From Mercenaria mercenaria (Eukaryota; Mollusca; Bivalvia; Venerida; Veneridae), in contig NC_069362.1 of assembly GCF_021730395.1 (NCBI RefSeq), positions 67,783,501 through 67,847,500 on the forward strand: a stretch of DNA of 64,000 nucleotides, read 5' to 3'. This document shows positions 49,501 to 56,828 of the stretch, piece by piece. Within the stretch, counting starts at the first letter, position 1; the number at the start of each line of letters is the position of its first letter. A model generated the notes under the pieces. It made no database searches, was not told the origin of the DNA, and saw only the letters and a list, made by a program, of their open reading frames with translations. Both the position numbers and the translations under genes were made by a program.

Positions 49501-50903
49501 GCTTATTGCAGGCCAATATCATAATAATATGCTTTCAAGTTTATCTGAGACCAGGATCTAATCAATAGTCGATGGCTATAGCACTGAAATTAGAAAACTC
49601 AAACTTGGCCGTGATAAGAACGTTATCTAAAAGTCTGGCGGTCATTTTAAAGATGGCGACCTTCTTAAATGGGTCGATATTTGGAAAAGGCAACATTAGA
49701 AATAAAACTATCAGCTTATAGGAACAAACTGATAGGGAAAAACATGTTATATCCCAACAAATATGATATTTTAGAAACTTACAGATCCTGATTATATGAA
49801 AAATGCCTCAATTCTGGCAGCCATTTTGAAATTCGGAGGCCATCTTGAAAATGGATGATTTTTAGGTGGCCCTCGATCATTTTTGAATCTGGGCCATATG
49901 ATGAACATTTAGTGTAAATTTCATACTTGTATCATCAAGTGAAGTATTTCCTTAGATTTTCTCACTAAGCTGCTCCACTAATTATATTAAAAGGTGTTTT
50001 TAATGAGAATTCCAATGATCATCTTAGTCTTCCGCATTCAAGTGTAGTTCAATACTAGTGAAAATTATACTTTGATAATCTTACTGTTTTAAACATAGTT
50101 TGATTTGACATACTAAGATTTACTGTGTGCCAAACATAGTTTGACATAATTAGTTTGTTGCATATGGGAGTCTTGTGCCTTCATACCAGTAAGCTAGGAA
50201 AACCAATTGAGCCGTGCCATGAGATAACCAACATAGTGGGTTTGCGACCAGCATGGATCCAGACCAGCCTGCGCATCCGCGCAGTCTGGTCAGGATCCAT
50301 GCTGTTCGCTAACAGTTTCTCCAATTCCAATAGGCTTTGAAAGCGAACAGCATGGATCCTGACCAGACTGCGCGGATGCGCAGGCTGGTCTGGATCCATG
50401 CTGGTCGCAAACCCACTATGTTGGTTTTCTCATGGCATGGCTCAATTAATGTTCACTATGGATAAATATTACTAGAGGAAACAGTGTTCCCAGAAACCTC
50501 AAAATGGGGGGTTTTTCACCCCCAGAATGGTACTTTGCACCCCCAGTTTTGGAGACAGCTGTTATATATCTCTTAGTGAGGGGGTGCAAAAGTGCATGAA
50601 AAAGTCATTTTTCACCTCCAGCTTTAAATGCTAGTTGGAACACTGAGGAAAGGAATTTCTCAAATAGTGATATTTTCTTAGGGAGTTATTTTAGTTTGAC
50701 TGCTACTTTGAATACATATACCATTTCTATTATCATTTTGCCAAATGACAATGTAATGATATTTCAGGTTGAGTAAAGTGCCTGCAGGGAAAGCTAAAGC
50801 ACCTGATAAAGAAGAAGTGGATGTTGTCACTTTACATAAAGCATTGTTTAAAACAGGATCTTCAGGATCATCTAAACCTGTAACATTTACTGTCAACATT
50901 TAA
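25558..50903 (+). CDS. POLDIP3: POLDIP3/SKAR-like RNA-binding mRNA export factor, nine coding exons
   Basis: Coding exons: 25558-25613, 31904-32291, 34025-34096, 36106-36675, 38071-38595, 39627-39713, 40647-40776, 43547-43652, 50768-50903. All introns are GT-AG and every phase matches; the total is 689 residues. Exon 1 encodes M-D-E-S-L-D-D-Y-I, the S-L-D-D-x-I UAP56-binding motif of ALY/UIF/POLDIP3-type export adaptors. Exon 2 has four D-A-R repeats (about residues 62-115: D-A-R-E-R-L, D-A-R-E-K-L, D-A-R-Q-K-L, D-A-R-A-K-I), as in vertebrate POLDIP3. Exons 4 and 5 are Pro/Gln-rich with L-G-P-P and Q-Q-Y-A-P-P repeats. Exons 6-8 form one RRM (RNP2-like I-A-I-T-N-L near 551; RNP1-like A-E-V-V-Y-V near 587). 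Exon 9 ends V-D-V-V-T-L-H-K-A-L-F-K, like the vertebrate C-terminus. Human POLDIP3 has about 421 residues; the excess is the Pro/Gln region. Family role: links splicing, the exon junction complex and S6K1 signalling to mRNA export and translation in the nucleus. Symbol by homology. Confidence 0.9.
25930..27843 (-). mobile_element. hAT DNA transposon, internally deleted
   Basis: CAGGCCCTTCCCCAG at 25930-25944 is repeated exactly in inverse at 27829-27843. Both ends are flanked by GTTGG, consistent with a 5-bp target duplication, which some hAT groups make. Subterminal AAGGCGC words occur on both sides. The body carries the C-terminal part of a hAT transposase on the minus strand (26187-26887). 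At 1914 bp it is too short for a full transposase gene with introns, so it has lost its 5' coding part. It lies in intron 1 of the POLDIP3-like gene, in antisense. Confidence 0.8.
26187..26887 (-). pseudogene. hAT transposase C-terminus (ZNF862-like), decayed
   Basis: Two exons on the minus strand, 26701/26700-26887 and 26187-26435, are separated by a GT-AG intron (26436-26699). Joined in phase they give S-T-A-D-C-E-R-G-F-S, the conserved hAT dimerisation motif, preceded by W-I-V-G-N-L-S-K-S-H-P-N-L and followed by V-L-N-A-L-L-M-V-S-M-Q-G and F-S-G-A-V-K-E-W. A frameshift lies within exon 1 (after A-T-L-T-T-D-E) and another just after E-R-G-F-S, so no protein can be made. The upstream splice acceptor at 26888-26890 shows that more 5' exons once existed. 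Related host proteins are annotated as zinc finger protein 862-like. Confidence 0.8.
29002..29089. repeat. Perfect 32-bp inverted repeat, 24-bp loop
   Basis: The left arm 29002-29033 (ACAATTCGTCACCTCAACGC...) is the exact reverse complement of 29058-29089; the AT-rich loop is 29034-29057. It lies in intron 1 of the POLDIP3-like gene and would be transcribed with it. No mismatch in 32 bp implies recent origin or conservation of the fold. Confidence 0.95.
29780..30660 (-). pseudogene. ZNF862/hAT-like N-terminal remnant
   Basis: The minus-strand frame 30389-30514 reads M-V-S-F-K-Y-Y-A-G-A-K, then a Lys-rich coiled segment, then R-I-N-R-K-F-N and a stop. Past it come K-W-V-K, D-R-T-W-L and a C-T-D-C pair. 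The order 'R-K-F-N-x-K-W...R-x-W-L...C-x-x-C' resembles the start of ZNF862/hAT-type proteins with a TTF-like zinc finger. A 35-bp direct duplication (TTTTACCCATTTTTAATTG...) at about 30342-30412 disrupts it. CAGACATCGCGAAA occurs inverted at 29793-29806 and about 30633-30646, so this may be a separate small element. It lies outside the hAT element at 25930-27843. Confidence 0.35.
31698..31803. repeat. 105-bp block shared with 56150-56256
   Basis: Near-identical block (ATCCTTAACTTTTTGCCG, CCCTTTCGGCGGGG, TCGAATTTGCTTGTTA) found again inside the tandem-array element at 54382-56437. Read on the minus strand it is open in this copy, but the second copy is not, so it is taken as repeat and not exon. 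It ends about 100 bp before exon 2 of the POLDIP3-like gene. Confidence 0.7.
32349..32610 (+). mobile_element. Degenerate tRNA-Ser/Leu-headed SINE, family B
   Basis: GGGGGTTTCTTTGGTTGAGC with GGTTAGAGCTCTGAC resembles the head of the intact SINE at 47241, and the tail region (GCTGGAAGTTAC...GTGACTAAAACC) matches its 3' part loosely. Old copy in intron 2. Confidence 0.5.
32882..33092. mobile_element. MITE with TTAACC-type ends, copy 1
   Basis: Ends are CTTAACCTTACCCTGCCAAA and the inverted CAGCAGGCTAAAGGTTAAG. The centre holds GTGCAGACCATGATCAGCCT and GATCTTGGTCTGCACTG. A second copy lies at 59710-59924. Noncoding. Confidence 0.75.
33501..33755 (+). mobile_element. tRNA-headed SINE, family A
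   Basis: A box (TTTAGCTCAATAGGGAG) and B box-like GGGTTTGATCCTTGG, followed by the shared centre TGATTCATGTGGGGAAGTTG and the tail CATAACTGAAATACTGTTG. Same family as 52583-52860. Intron 2 of the POLDIP3-like gene. Confidence 0.75.
34299..34535. mobile_element. Fold-back MITE, copy 1
   Basis: About 237 bp, almost entirely inverted repeat: GGCCGCATCATGAGAAAACC...GACCAGCATGGATCCAGACC on the left mirrors GGTCTG-ATCCATGCTGGT...GGTTTTCTCATGGCGCG on the right. Other copies lie at 50208, 51451 and 52979. The M-D-P-D-Q frames here are translations of the arms and not genes. Confidence 0.85.
34681..35896. mobile_element. pogo/Tigger-like non-autonomous DNA transposon
   Basis: Ends are TA-CAGTAAACCTCGCTTATAAG and CTTATAAGTGAGGTTTACTG-TA, about 26 bp inverted with a TA duplication. 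Both ends carry several subterminal copies of TTCCTTATAACCGAG, facing inward. CAGT...CCTCG.TATAA termini are typical of pogo/Tigger elements. No transposase frame was seen in its 1.2 kb. A SINE fragment (about 34855-34978, with TATATGACTGAAATAGCGTT) is nested inside. Intron 3 of the POLDIP3-like gene. Confidence 0.8.
36772..36902 (-). mobile_element. SINE family A fragment
   Basis: Minus-strand remnant of the family A centre and tail (TCAGTTAGCCTAATTAGTGT on the plus strand). The tRNA head is missing. Intron 4. Confidence 0.55.
36938..37960. repeat. Two tandem-unit arrays in intron 4 (families C and G)
   Basis: 36938-37440 carries units of about 160 bp with ATCTCTGTTACTATCAAAGC and GACTTGAAACTT, starting at TTTTAGCTCAACTTTTCGAAG; the same family recurs at 40967-41701. 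37445-37960 carries a different unit with TTAGATATTTGGCATG, related to the array at 54600-55460. Confidence 0.65.
38709..39315. mobile_element. TTAA-flanked MITE, copy 2
   Basis: Starts TCAA-GGTAGTTCTGCACAT and ends GCAGAACTACC-TTAA. The interior matches 17-620 in the same orientation (for example GTGTGCTTGATTTTTTGCTA). The left TTAA has mutated to TCAA. Intron 5. Confidence 0.8.
40967..41701. repeat. Tandem array, family C, second copy
   Basis: About four units with AAATATCTCTGTTACTATCAA and TTTTGACTTGAAACTT, opened by TTTTCGAAGAAAAAGTAGAG and closed by TACGGACGGCTCTTGTTA. Matches 36938-37440. Intron 7. Confidence 0.7.
42265..42470 (+). mobile_element. SINE family B 3' fragment
   Basis: GGAAGCCTCCAAGCTGGCTG and AGGTCAGTGGTTCTACC match the centre of the intact SINE at 47241. 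The head is lost. Intron 7. Confidence 0.55.
44813..45262. repeat. Element with two about 140-bp units and a CCGT microsatellite (family E)
   Basis: Opens TTTATGCCCCCAGCATCTAC and holds GTCCGTCCGTCCGTCC, then two units with ACCGTTTCGTCTAGCATCAA and GACCTTGACCTTGACC. Ends near GAACGCAGCTCC. Intron 8. Confidence 0.6.
45610..46400 (-). pseudogene. Decayed copy of a multicopy CXC-domain protein gene
   Basis: Minus-strand remnants in order: C-N-H-E-E-A-D-N-R-I-F-V-H-A (about 46300), F-L-A-F-T-R-C-D-T-V-S-A-F-V-G (about 46110), then A-R-L-D-L-F-A-R-K-Q-R (about 45900), F-Q-A-G-H-V-W, W-G-W-L-K-Q and a C-terminal Cys-rich tail C-V-C-K-R-T-T-C-T-G-N-C-N-C, like a tesmin/TSO1-type CXC motif. From memory, proteins with the E-E-A-D-T-R ... 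D-T-V-S ... CXC order are abundant uncharacterised, probably mobile-element-linked proteins of invertebrates. This copy has several breaks and an internal loss, and no plausible expression. It lies antisense in intron 8 of the POLDIP3-like gene. Confidence 0.6.
46401..46935. repeat. Tandem array, about 165-bp units (family F)
   Basis: Three units share TTTGTCCGCGCTATTTCTC, GACTTTTATCAAACCTTGC and TAGTTATGGCCCTTTAT. Unrelated in sequence to families C, D and E. Intron 8. Confidence 0.65.
47241..47515 (+). mobile_element. Intact tRNA-Ser/Leu-headed SINE with 13-bp target duplication
   Basis: TCGAACCACTTGT flanks the element exactly at 47228-47240 and 47516-47528. The head is GGGGCCTCCGTGGCCGAGTG (A box) with GTGGGTTCGAAACCTC (B box). 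The centre contains ATCCAGCTGGCTTACGG and GGTCGGTGGTTCTACCC; the tail ends CGTTAAACCCAACAAAATAA. Perfect duplication implies a fairly young insertion. Fragments of the same family lie at 32349, 42265 and 52115. Confidence 0.9.
47930..48059. repeat. Long near-perfect palindrome, arms about 57 bp
   Basis: ATTAATCAAGCAATTTCATA at the left and its inverse TATGAAATTGCTTGATTAAT at the right. Further in, TATTTGTCC and GTCGTATTGGCCC pair with their inverses around a 14-16 bp loop (GAGGCCGTAGGCCGAG). Short direct repeats of GTATTGGCCCTGTTTTTCTC at about 48900-49010 look related. Probably the core of a fold-back element in intron 8. Confidence 0.8.
50208..50446. mobile_element. Fold-back MITE, copy 2
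   Basis: TTGAGCCGTGCCATGAG...CTCATGGCATGGCTCAA: complete ends and both long arms, each with GCATGGATCC and GACCAG blocks. Lies 322 bp before the last exon of the POLDIP3-like gene. Confidence 0.9.
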
Positions 50904-51450
50904 ACACACAACATTATCAGATAGCAATAACTAAACAATCAGCTGAAGATATTTGATATGAAAAGAAATGCAAAGATTACAATGTTAAGAAATTGAATAG
51001 TATACAACTTGTGGTTGAACTGTTTCAAGTAATTGATAATCCATGCTAGCACTCAGCATTGATAATGAGTTTTTATATAGAAAGCACGTCTCATATAGCA
51101 ATGTAATACATGTGGGGGAATGATAAGTCCTCTCAGTTTTGTTTATTTGGAAAAAAATCTTAATTGGAAAGATGTTTGTAATAAAGACATGTTTTGAGGG
51201 GGCAATGAAAACTGGTTTGCAGCTTGGTGACTACCTAGAACATGTCGTGAAGACCTGATACCTATATTAGGATCAGATGTGGCAACAGTTTTTATCTCGC
51301 TTAGCACTGGGTTGTGAGGCAAACTTTCTGAGTTGTTTTTGTTTCTTTTGGCATAATTTTGAGTCTCATGTTGTAACATTGTAATACAGTTTTGATTTCT
51401 CTTGTTTTGCTTTATGCTTCATATATGAATTTTAAGAAAAAAATCTACAT

Positions 51451-51687
51451 TTGAGCCGCGCCATGAGAAAACCAACATAGTGGCTTTTCGACCAGCATGG
51501 ATCCAGACCAGCTGCGCATCTGCGCAGTCTGGTCAGGATCCATGCTGTTTGCTAACAGTTTCTCTAATTGCAATAGACTTTGAAAGCAAGCAGCATGGAT
51601 CCTGACCAGACTGCGCGGATGCGCAGGCTGGTCTGGATCCATGCTGGTCGCAAAGCCATTATGTTGGTTTTCCGATGGCACGGCTCA
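51451..51687. mobile_element. Fold-back MITE, copy 3
   Basis: TTGAGCCGCGCCATGAG at the left, ATGGCACGGCTCA at the right, with the same GCATGGATCC arms. It lies 548 bp past the stop codon, so it may be part of the 3' UTR. Confidence 0.9.
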
Positions 51688-52114
51688 TTTTATTCTGTAA
51701 GTGATACATATATAATATATTTTTGTAAATATGTATATATAATTTTTTCATTTATGTTGAAGTGCTTAAGAATATACTTCATTTTGTTTGAAAAGATGTT
51801 TCAAACAATACATTTTCTGCTTTCTTTTTAAAATGCTTTTCTTCTGGTGATAATGGTTCAGTAGGTATACATTTTGAGTATAGAATTTCATTTCTTGGAG
51901 GTCATGGTGTTACGCAATGCTTGATAAAACTTAAAATTTGATTTGAACACAACATAGACTAGCATGTATTTTGCTTCAGAAGTAACAGTATTGTGCTACG
52001 TTCTTAAAGAACACATTAACATAAACTTGATCTAGTCATGCAATCACTGCATCAGTTCTTTTGTAAGAAATCATGTTTTCAGTATTCATATTCATTAAGT
52101 TGTTCAACCTGTCA

Positions 52115-52290
52115 GAATTTATGTGAAGAAGTCATCCAGCTGGCTTATAGAAGGTTGGTTGTTCTACATTGCTTCCAGCTCTTGCCTGAAATAATTCTTG
52201 GGAGGGGCACCCAGGGTTTTCCTCCATATAAAGCTAAAGCTGTGATATGACTTACAATTATGTATATTAAACCAAATAAAATCAACCCAA
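52115..52290 (+). mobile_element. SINE family B 3' fragment
   Basis: GTCATCCAGCTGGCTTATAG and GGGGCACCCAGGGTTTTCC match the centre and tail of the SINE at 47241; the head is missing. Confidence 0.6.
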
Positions 52291-52582
52291 CAGGCCAGTG
52301 GTGGTGATAGGGATTAATATTTGAATCACTTCAAATTACTTTCTTATACTTGCTGTTATTGTTTCAAAGTAGTTATACTTTGCAAAAATTGTTACCTTTA
52401 AGATATTTTGGTGTGGTCCTAAATAGCGTCTGTACAGTCAGTAATATCTATGTCGATACATAAATTATTTTAGAAATAGAGTCAATTTTCAACTTCACCT
52501 TTATTAATAAAGCACTAAGTTACTCATATCTATGTAATACCTACTTGCCAGTACTGGTTTAATGTTGAATACAAAATTACTT

Positions 52583-52860
52583 AGACTGCTCGCTTAGCTC
52601 AGTAGGGAGAGTGCAGATCTACAGATCACGGGGTTGTGAGTTAGCGTCCTGGGCGAGGTGTATTTTCCCCGTGACAACTTGATAAAAGACATTGTGTCTG
52701 GAATCATTTGTCCTCCACCTCTGATTCATGTGGGGAAGTTGGCAGTTACTTGCGGAGAACAGGTTTGTACTGGTACAGAATTTAGGAACACTGATTAGTT
52801 TAACTACCTGCCGTTACATAACTGAAATACTTTTGGAAAACGGTGTTAAACCCAAAACAA
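52583..52860 (+). mobile_element. Intact tRNA-headed SINE, family A, with 12-bp target duplication
   Basis: ACAAAATTACTT flanks it at 52571-52582 and 52861-52872. The head has an A box (CTTAGCTCAGTAGGGAG) and a diverged B box (GAGTTAGCGTCCTGG). The centre is GATTCATGTGGGGAAGTTG and GGCAGTTACTTGCGGAGAAC; the tail is GGTGTTAAACCCAAAAC. Relatives at 15658, 33501 and 36772. Confidence 0.9.
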
Positions 52861-52978
52861 ACAAAATTACTTGCATTTGATTTGTTGAAAGATTTTAGAA
52901 TATAGTTAGAACGTTTTTGTAATTTTTATACATGTAGATATGAAGTAGTATATTCTTTAACAGTGTAGAGACATCATT

Positions 52979-53166
52979 TGAGCCACGCCATGAGAAAACC
53001 AACATAGTGTGTTTGCGACCAGCATGGATCCAGACCAGCCTGCGCATCCGCGCAGTCTGGTCAGGATCCATGCTGTTCGCTATCAAAGCCTATTGCAGTT
53101 AGAGAAACCATTAGCTAACAGCATGGATCCTGACCACTATGCTGGTTTTCTCATGGTGCAGCTCAT
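52979..53166. mobile_element. Fold-back MITE, copy 4, with deletion in one arm
   Basis: TTGAGCCACGCCATGAG to CTCATGGTGCAGCTCA. The right arm lacks about 50 bp compared with the other copies. Confidence 0.85.
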
Positions 53167-54381
53167 GATCATTCAGTTTGTTGAAGTTTTCAATTTGAAG
53201 TTAAATAAGTAGTAGTTAATACATATTTCTGTTGATAATACATATATCCTGGAATGGTTAAACAGTTTTTGGTCAGATAATAGTAAACTGAGAATACAGA
53301 ATAAGAGCTTGGTTCTCTGATCATGAAATAAGATTTATTGCAGTTGTCAATAAACAGTTGTAGGTGAACAAAGACAGGTGTATTGAATCATGTTCATTAT
53401 AAGTGATGGGTCCACTGTTTATTGTCATTTTCTTGTTCAGTATCATTTTCTTTGTAAGTTTCAACATCAGATAATAAACTTCATGTAAGTTCGTTTTATG
53501 TTGTTATGATTTAGCTCACCTGTGTACAGTGTGCTCAAGATGAATCACCCTTTATCCATTGTAAATCAGTATGTGTTGTAACAGTGAATGGACATTAAAT
53601 ATGAACTGTAGGAAATACATTTTCCTTAATGTTCCCTTCTCTGTATGCATATCTCTTAAGTGTTTTTTCGATGTAATCATTAAACATCATCAATATTTAA
53701 CATTGTTTTAAAAACAAGAGTTTTGAATATGTTTAATGTTATTAGAAAGGAATCCATTTTTGGTAAAGGAAGTGTACAAATGGAAATGTGTTTGTTAAAT
53801 TGATAAATAGGTCCTGGCTAGCTCTGACACTGTTTAATTTTAGGCGTATGATTTGTGGCCACTGTAGAAGAGGAAGAACATTTATTTGAACTAAAAATCC
53901 CTTTAGGGTCATTATTAGGTTATTTAAAATTGTTGTGTACATCAGAGTGATGCATTTGGACAATATCCATCAAAGCATTGTAAAAGTCAGTTACCTGCCA
54001 GGGTTACTAAGGTTAGAGGCAATTATTGCCCTAAATTAGTGCAACTACTTTAGCTGCAAACTATTTCTAACTGATATTTAAGGAATAATATATCCCAATC
54101 ATTGATTTGTTGGTGAATGAAATCATTGTCTGGAGTTAATACATGTATGTAAAGAAACTATGTCACGATCACACAGCAAATTATTCCTGTTTTGTATATT
54201 TTATTTCAGTTCTAACGTGTTATTTAGGGTGATTATCTAATTCTCAGAAATATCCACCAAATATTTGCCTGTTTTGTGTGGTTTCACCTTCCATTGCGCC
54301 GATATGACAGTTCGCACTAAGACATTATAATTGTGATGTACAGTGAATATGATGCATAGTAACACACAGATTCTGTTTTCT

Positions 54382-56437
54382 TTTTAGCTCGCCTAAGCCA
54401 AAGGCTCATGGTGTGCTTATGTGACCGCTCAATGTTTGTGTGTCGTCAGTCGTGCGTCCTCTGTCTGTCAACAATTTCTAAAAAAATCTTCTTCAAAACC
54501 ACTGGGCAGAATTACACCAAACTTAACAGGAATGATCCTTGGGTGGCCCCCTTTCAAAATTGTTCAAAGAATTGAATTCCACACAGAACTCTGGTTGCCA
54601 TGACAACCGAAAGGAAAAACTTAAAAAATATTATTGTCCAAAACTGCAAGGCATAGAGCCTCAATATTTAGCATGTGGCATCATCTAATCACTAATGGTC
54701 CTCTATGAAGATTGTTCAAATTAGGCCTCTTGGGTGAAAAGAGGCCCTGTCCCCGGGGTCCCAAGTATTACATAAACTTATATAGGAAAAAAAGTTTAAA
54801 AATCTTCTTTTCTAAAACCACAAGACCAAGGCCTTTGATATTTTGTATGAAGCTTTGCCTTGTAGTCCTCTACCAAAGTTGTTTAAATTATGCCTGTGGG
54901 ATGAAAAGAGGCCATGCCCCGGGGGGTCTCAAGTTTTGCATAGACATAATTATAGGGAAAAAAAAACTTTAAAAATCTTCTTGCCTTAAACTGTAAGGCC
55001 TAGGCTTTTGATATTTGGAATGTTGCCTTTCTTAGTATTTCTCTATCAAATGTTCAAATTATGTCCCTGGGGTGAAGAGGCCCTGCCCTGGTGATACCAA
55101 GTTTAACATAGACTTATGTTATATAGGAAAAAAAATTTTAAGATCTTATCTGAAAGTTCAAAGCCTAGGCCTTTGATGTTTGGTATGTTGCCTTTCCTAG
55201 TATTTCTCTTCCAAAATTATTCAAATTTTGTCCCTGGGGTGAAGAGACCCTGCCCTGGGGGTACCAAGTTTAACATATATAGAATTTTTTTTAAAGATCT
55301 TCTTGTCTGAAAGTTCAAGGCCTAGGCCTTTGATATTTGGTGTGTAGCATAGCCTGGTGGATTTTTAACAAGTTTGTTCAAATTATACCCCTGGGATGAA
55401 AAGAGGCCCTGTTCTGGGGGTCACTTGTTATAATTATGAGTTATACAGGAAAAAGTACTTTTCAGATCATATTTCCTAGACTGTTTAATTACCTGATGAC
55501 CGCAAGCGTTTAGGGATAACTTGACTGTGACCCTGACCTACTGACCTCCTTTCTTGTTATCCCATGGAGGGATATAGTTTTGGCGTTGTCTGTCCGTCCG
55601 TCCGGAGCCATATCTAGGAAATGGTTGGGAATATTTATTTAAAACTTTAAAATTTTTAATTTTCCATCAGTATTTATAATCAACATGCAAAAGTTTGTTT
55701 CCTCTCCTGATTCCCCGCTCCCCAACCCTCTAAAAAAATATATATATATACATATACCTATATATATCTATTTCCAATCCTTTTTTATTTTTTTTTACAA
55801 TGTTCAAACCTTCAACATGTTAAGTTGTGACTGCACAAACCTTGCCCTCAGCCATGTTCAAGATATCTTACCTGTGTTCTCTTAAGGACATCTATTCTTT
55901 TAAGTTCAAATGTACATGTTAAACAGCAACACCTGGTGCCAAACCACTCAAAGACAATATTTCGTTCCAGTTAAACTTCAAGCTCACATTTCAGTTAACT
56001 GCATTTAATTTTAAAAGCTAAGCTTATTACAGTAAGCATATCACATTCAAAATAAATTCTTTAGTAAGGATCAAAGTATCATACATTTATTATGTACTCC
56101 TTAATTAAACATTTGTTTTCTGTTAAAATTGATTTTGACTAATGAAATTATTTGCTTCTTATTACATCCTTAACTTTTTGCCGTATATATTTTTTTGCCA
56201 TTCCTCACCACAAACCCTTTCGGCGGGGGATACCAATTCATCGAATTTGCTTGTTATTTAAGATACAGCCTTGAAATTTGGCCAACTTGTACAGTTTTGC
56301 ACACTGATCTTAAAACTGACTTTCAGTTACCATGAATGTGTGACCTACTTAATATCTTAGCATCAGTTTGCCATTTGAAACATGTGGCTCATATTACTCA
56401 GGTGAGCGATCCAGGGTCATTATGACCCTCTTGTTTT
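54382..56437 (-). mobile_element. Tandem-unit element sharing ends with 2446-4656
   Basis: Opens TTTTTAGCTCGCCTAAGCC and closes CAGGTGAGCGATCC...TATGACCCTCTTGTTTT, the reverse of the ends of the element at 2446-4656. The core is different: units of about 150 bp with AGGCCTAGGCCTTTGATATT, GGTGAAAAGAGGCCCTG-like and AAAATCTTCTTGTC segments. A second element start with GTCCGTCCGTCCGG (about 55555) and the 105-bp block shared with 31698-31803 lie inside, so it is a composite. Helentron-like by ends; inference. Confidence 0.65.
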
Positions 56438-56828
56438 AAATAGGGAAGTAAATTGTGTTGTGTTGGATACATGTTTTTAAGTGAATTATTGCAGTATCAC
56501 AGTTTAGTTGATAATTTCACTGAGTGAAAAAATAAAATATGTCTTGAACTGGAAGGGAACTGCGTGCTGAAACTTAAAACTATTGAAAAAGAAACAAAGA
56601 TATTTTGATATTGCACTGCAACAAGCAACTACCATCACATACTTAATTTGCCAATAATTGTATAAGTACACAAGTACACTGAAAACTAGGAGTTTAGATC
56701 TTTACATATACTGGATGAAACTGCTGTGTATAGCTTAATTCTATAGCAGTTGTATGTTTTACATCTTACATATGTATATGGCTTGTGTAAAGTCAAACTC
56801 TTTACAGATTTAAGGAAACTTCTTGAGT

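Larger units (their letters stand above)
50904..54381. other. 3' UTR and downstream region of the POLDIP3-like gene
   Basis: Begins right after the stop codon. Several candidate polyadenylation sites exist (for example AATAAA at about 53475), so the 3' end cannot be fixed. The region holds two fold-back MITEs and two SINE copies listed separately. No other gene was seen. Confidence 0.5.

Noticed and set aside
50181-50399. M-D-P-D-Q frames at 34344, 50181, 51445, 51580, 52895 and 53009
   Set aside because: They translate the arms of the fold-back MITE and appear on both strands of the same element.
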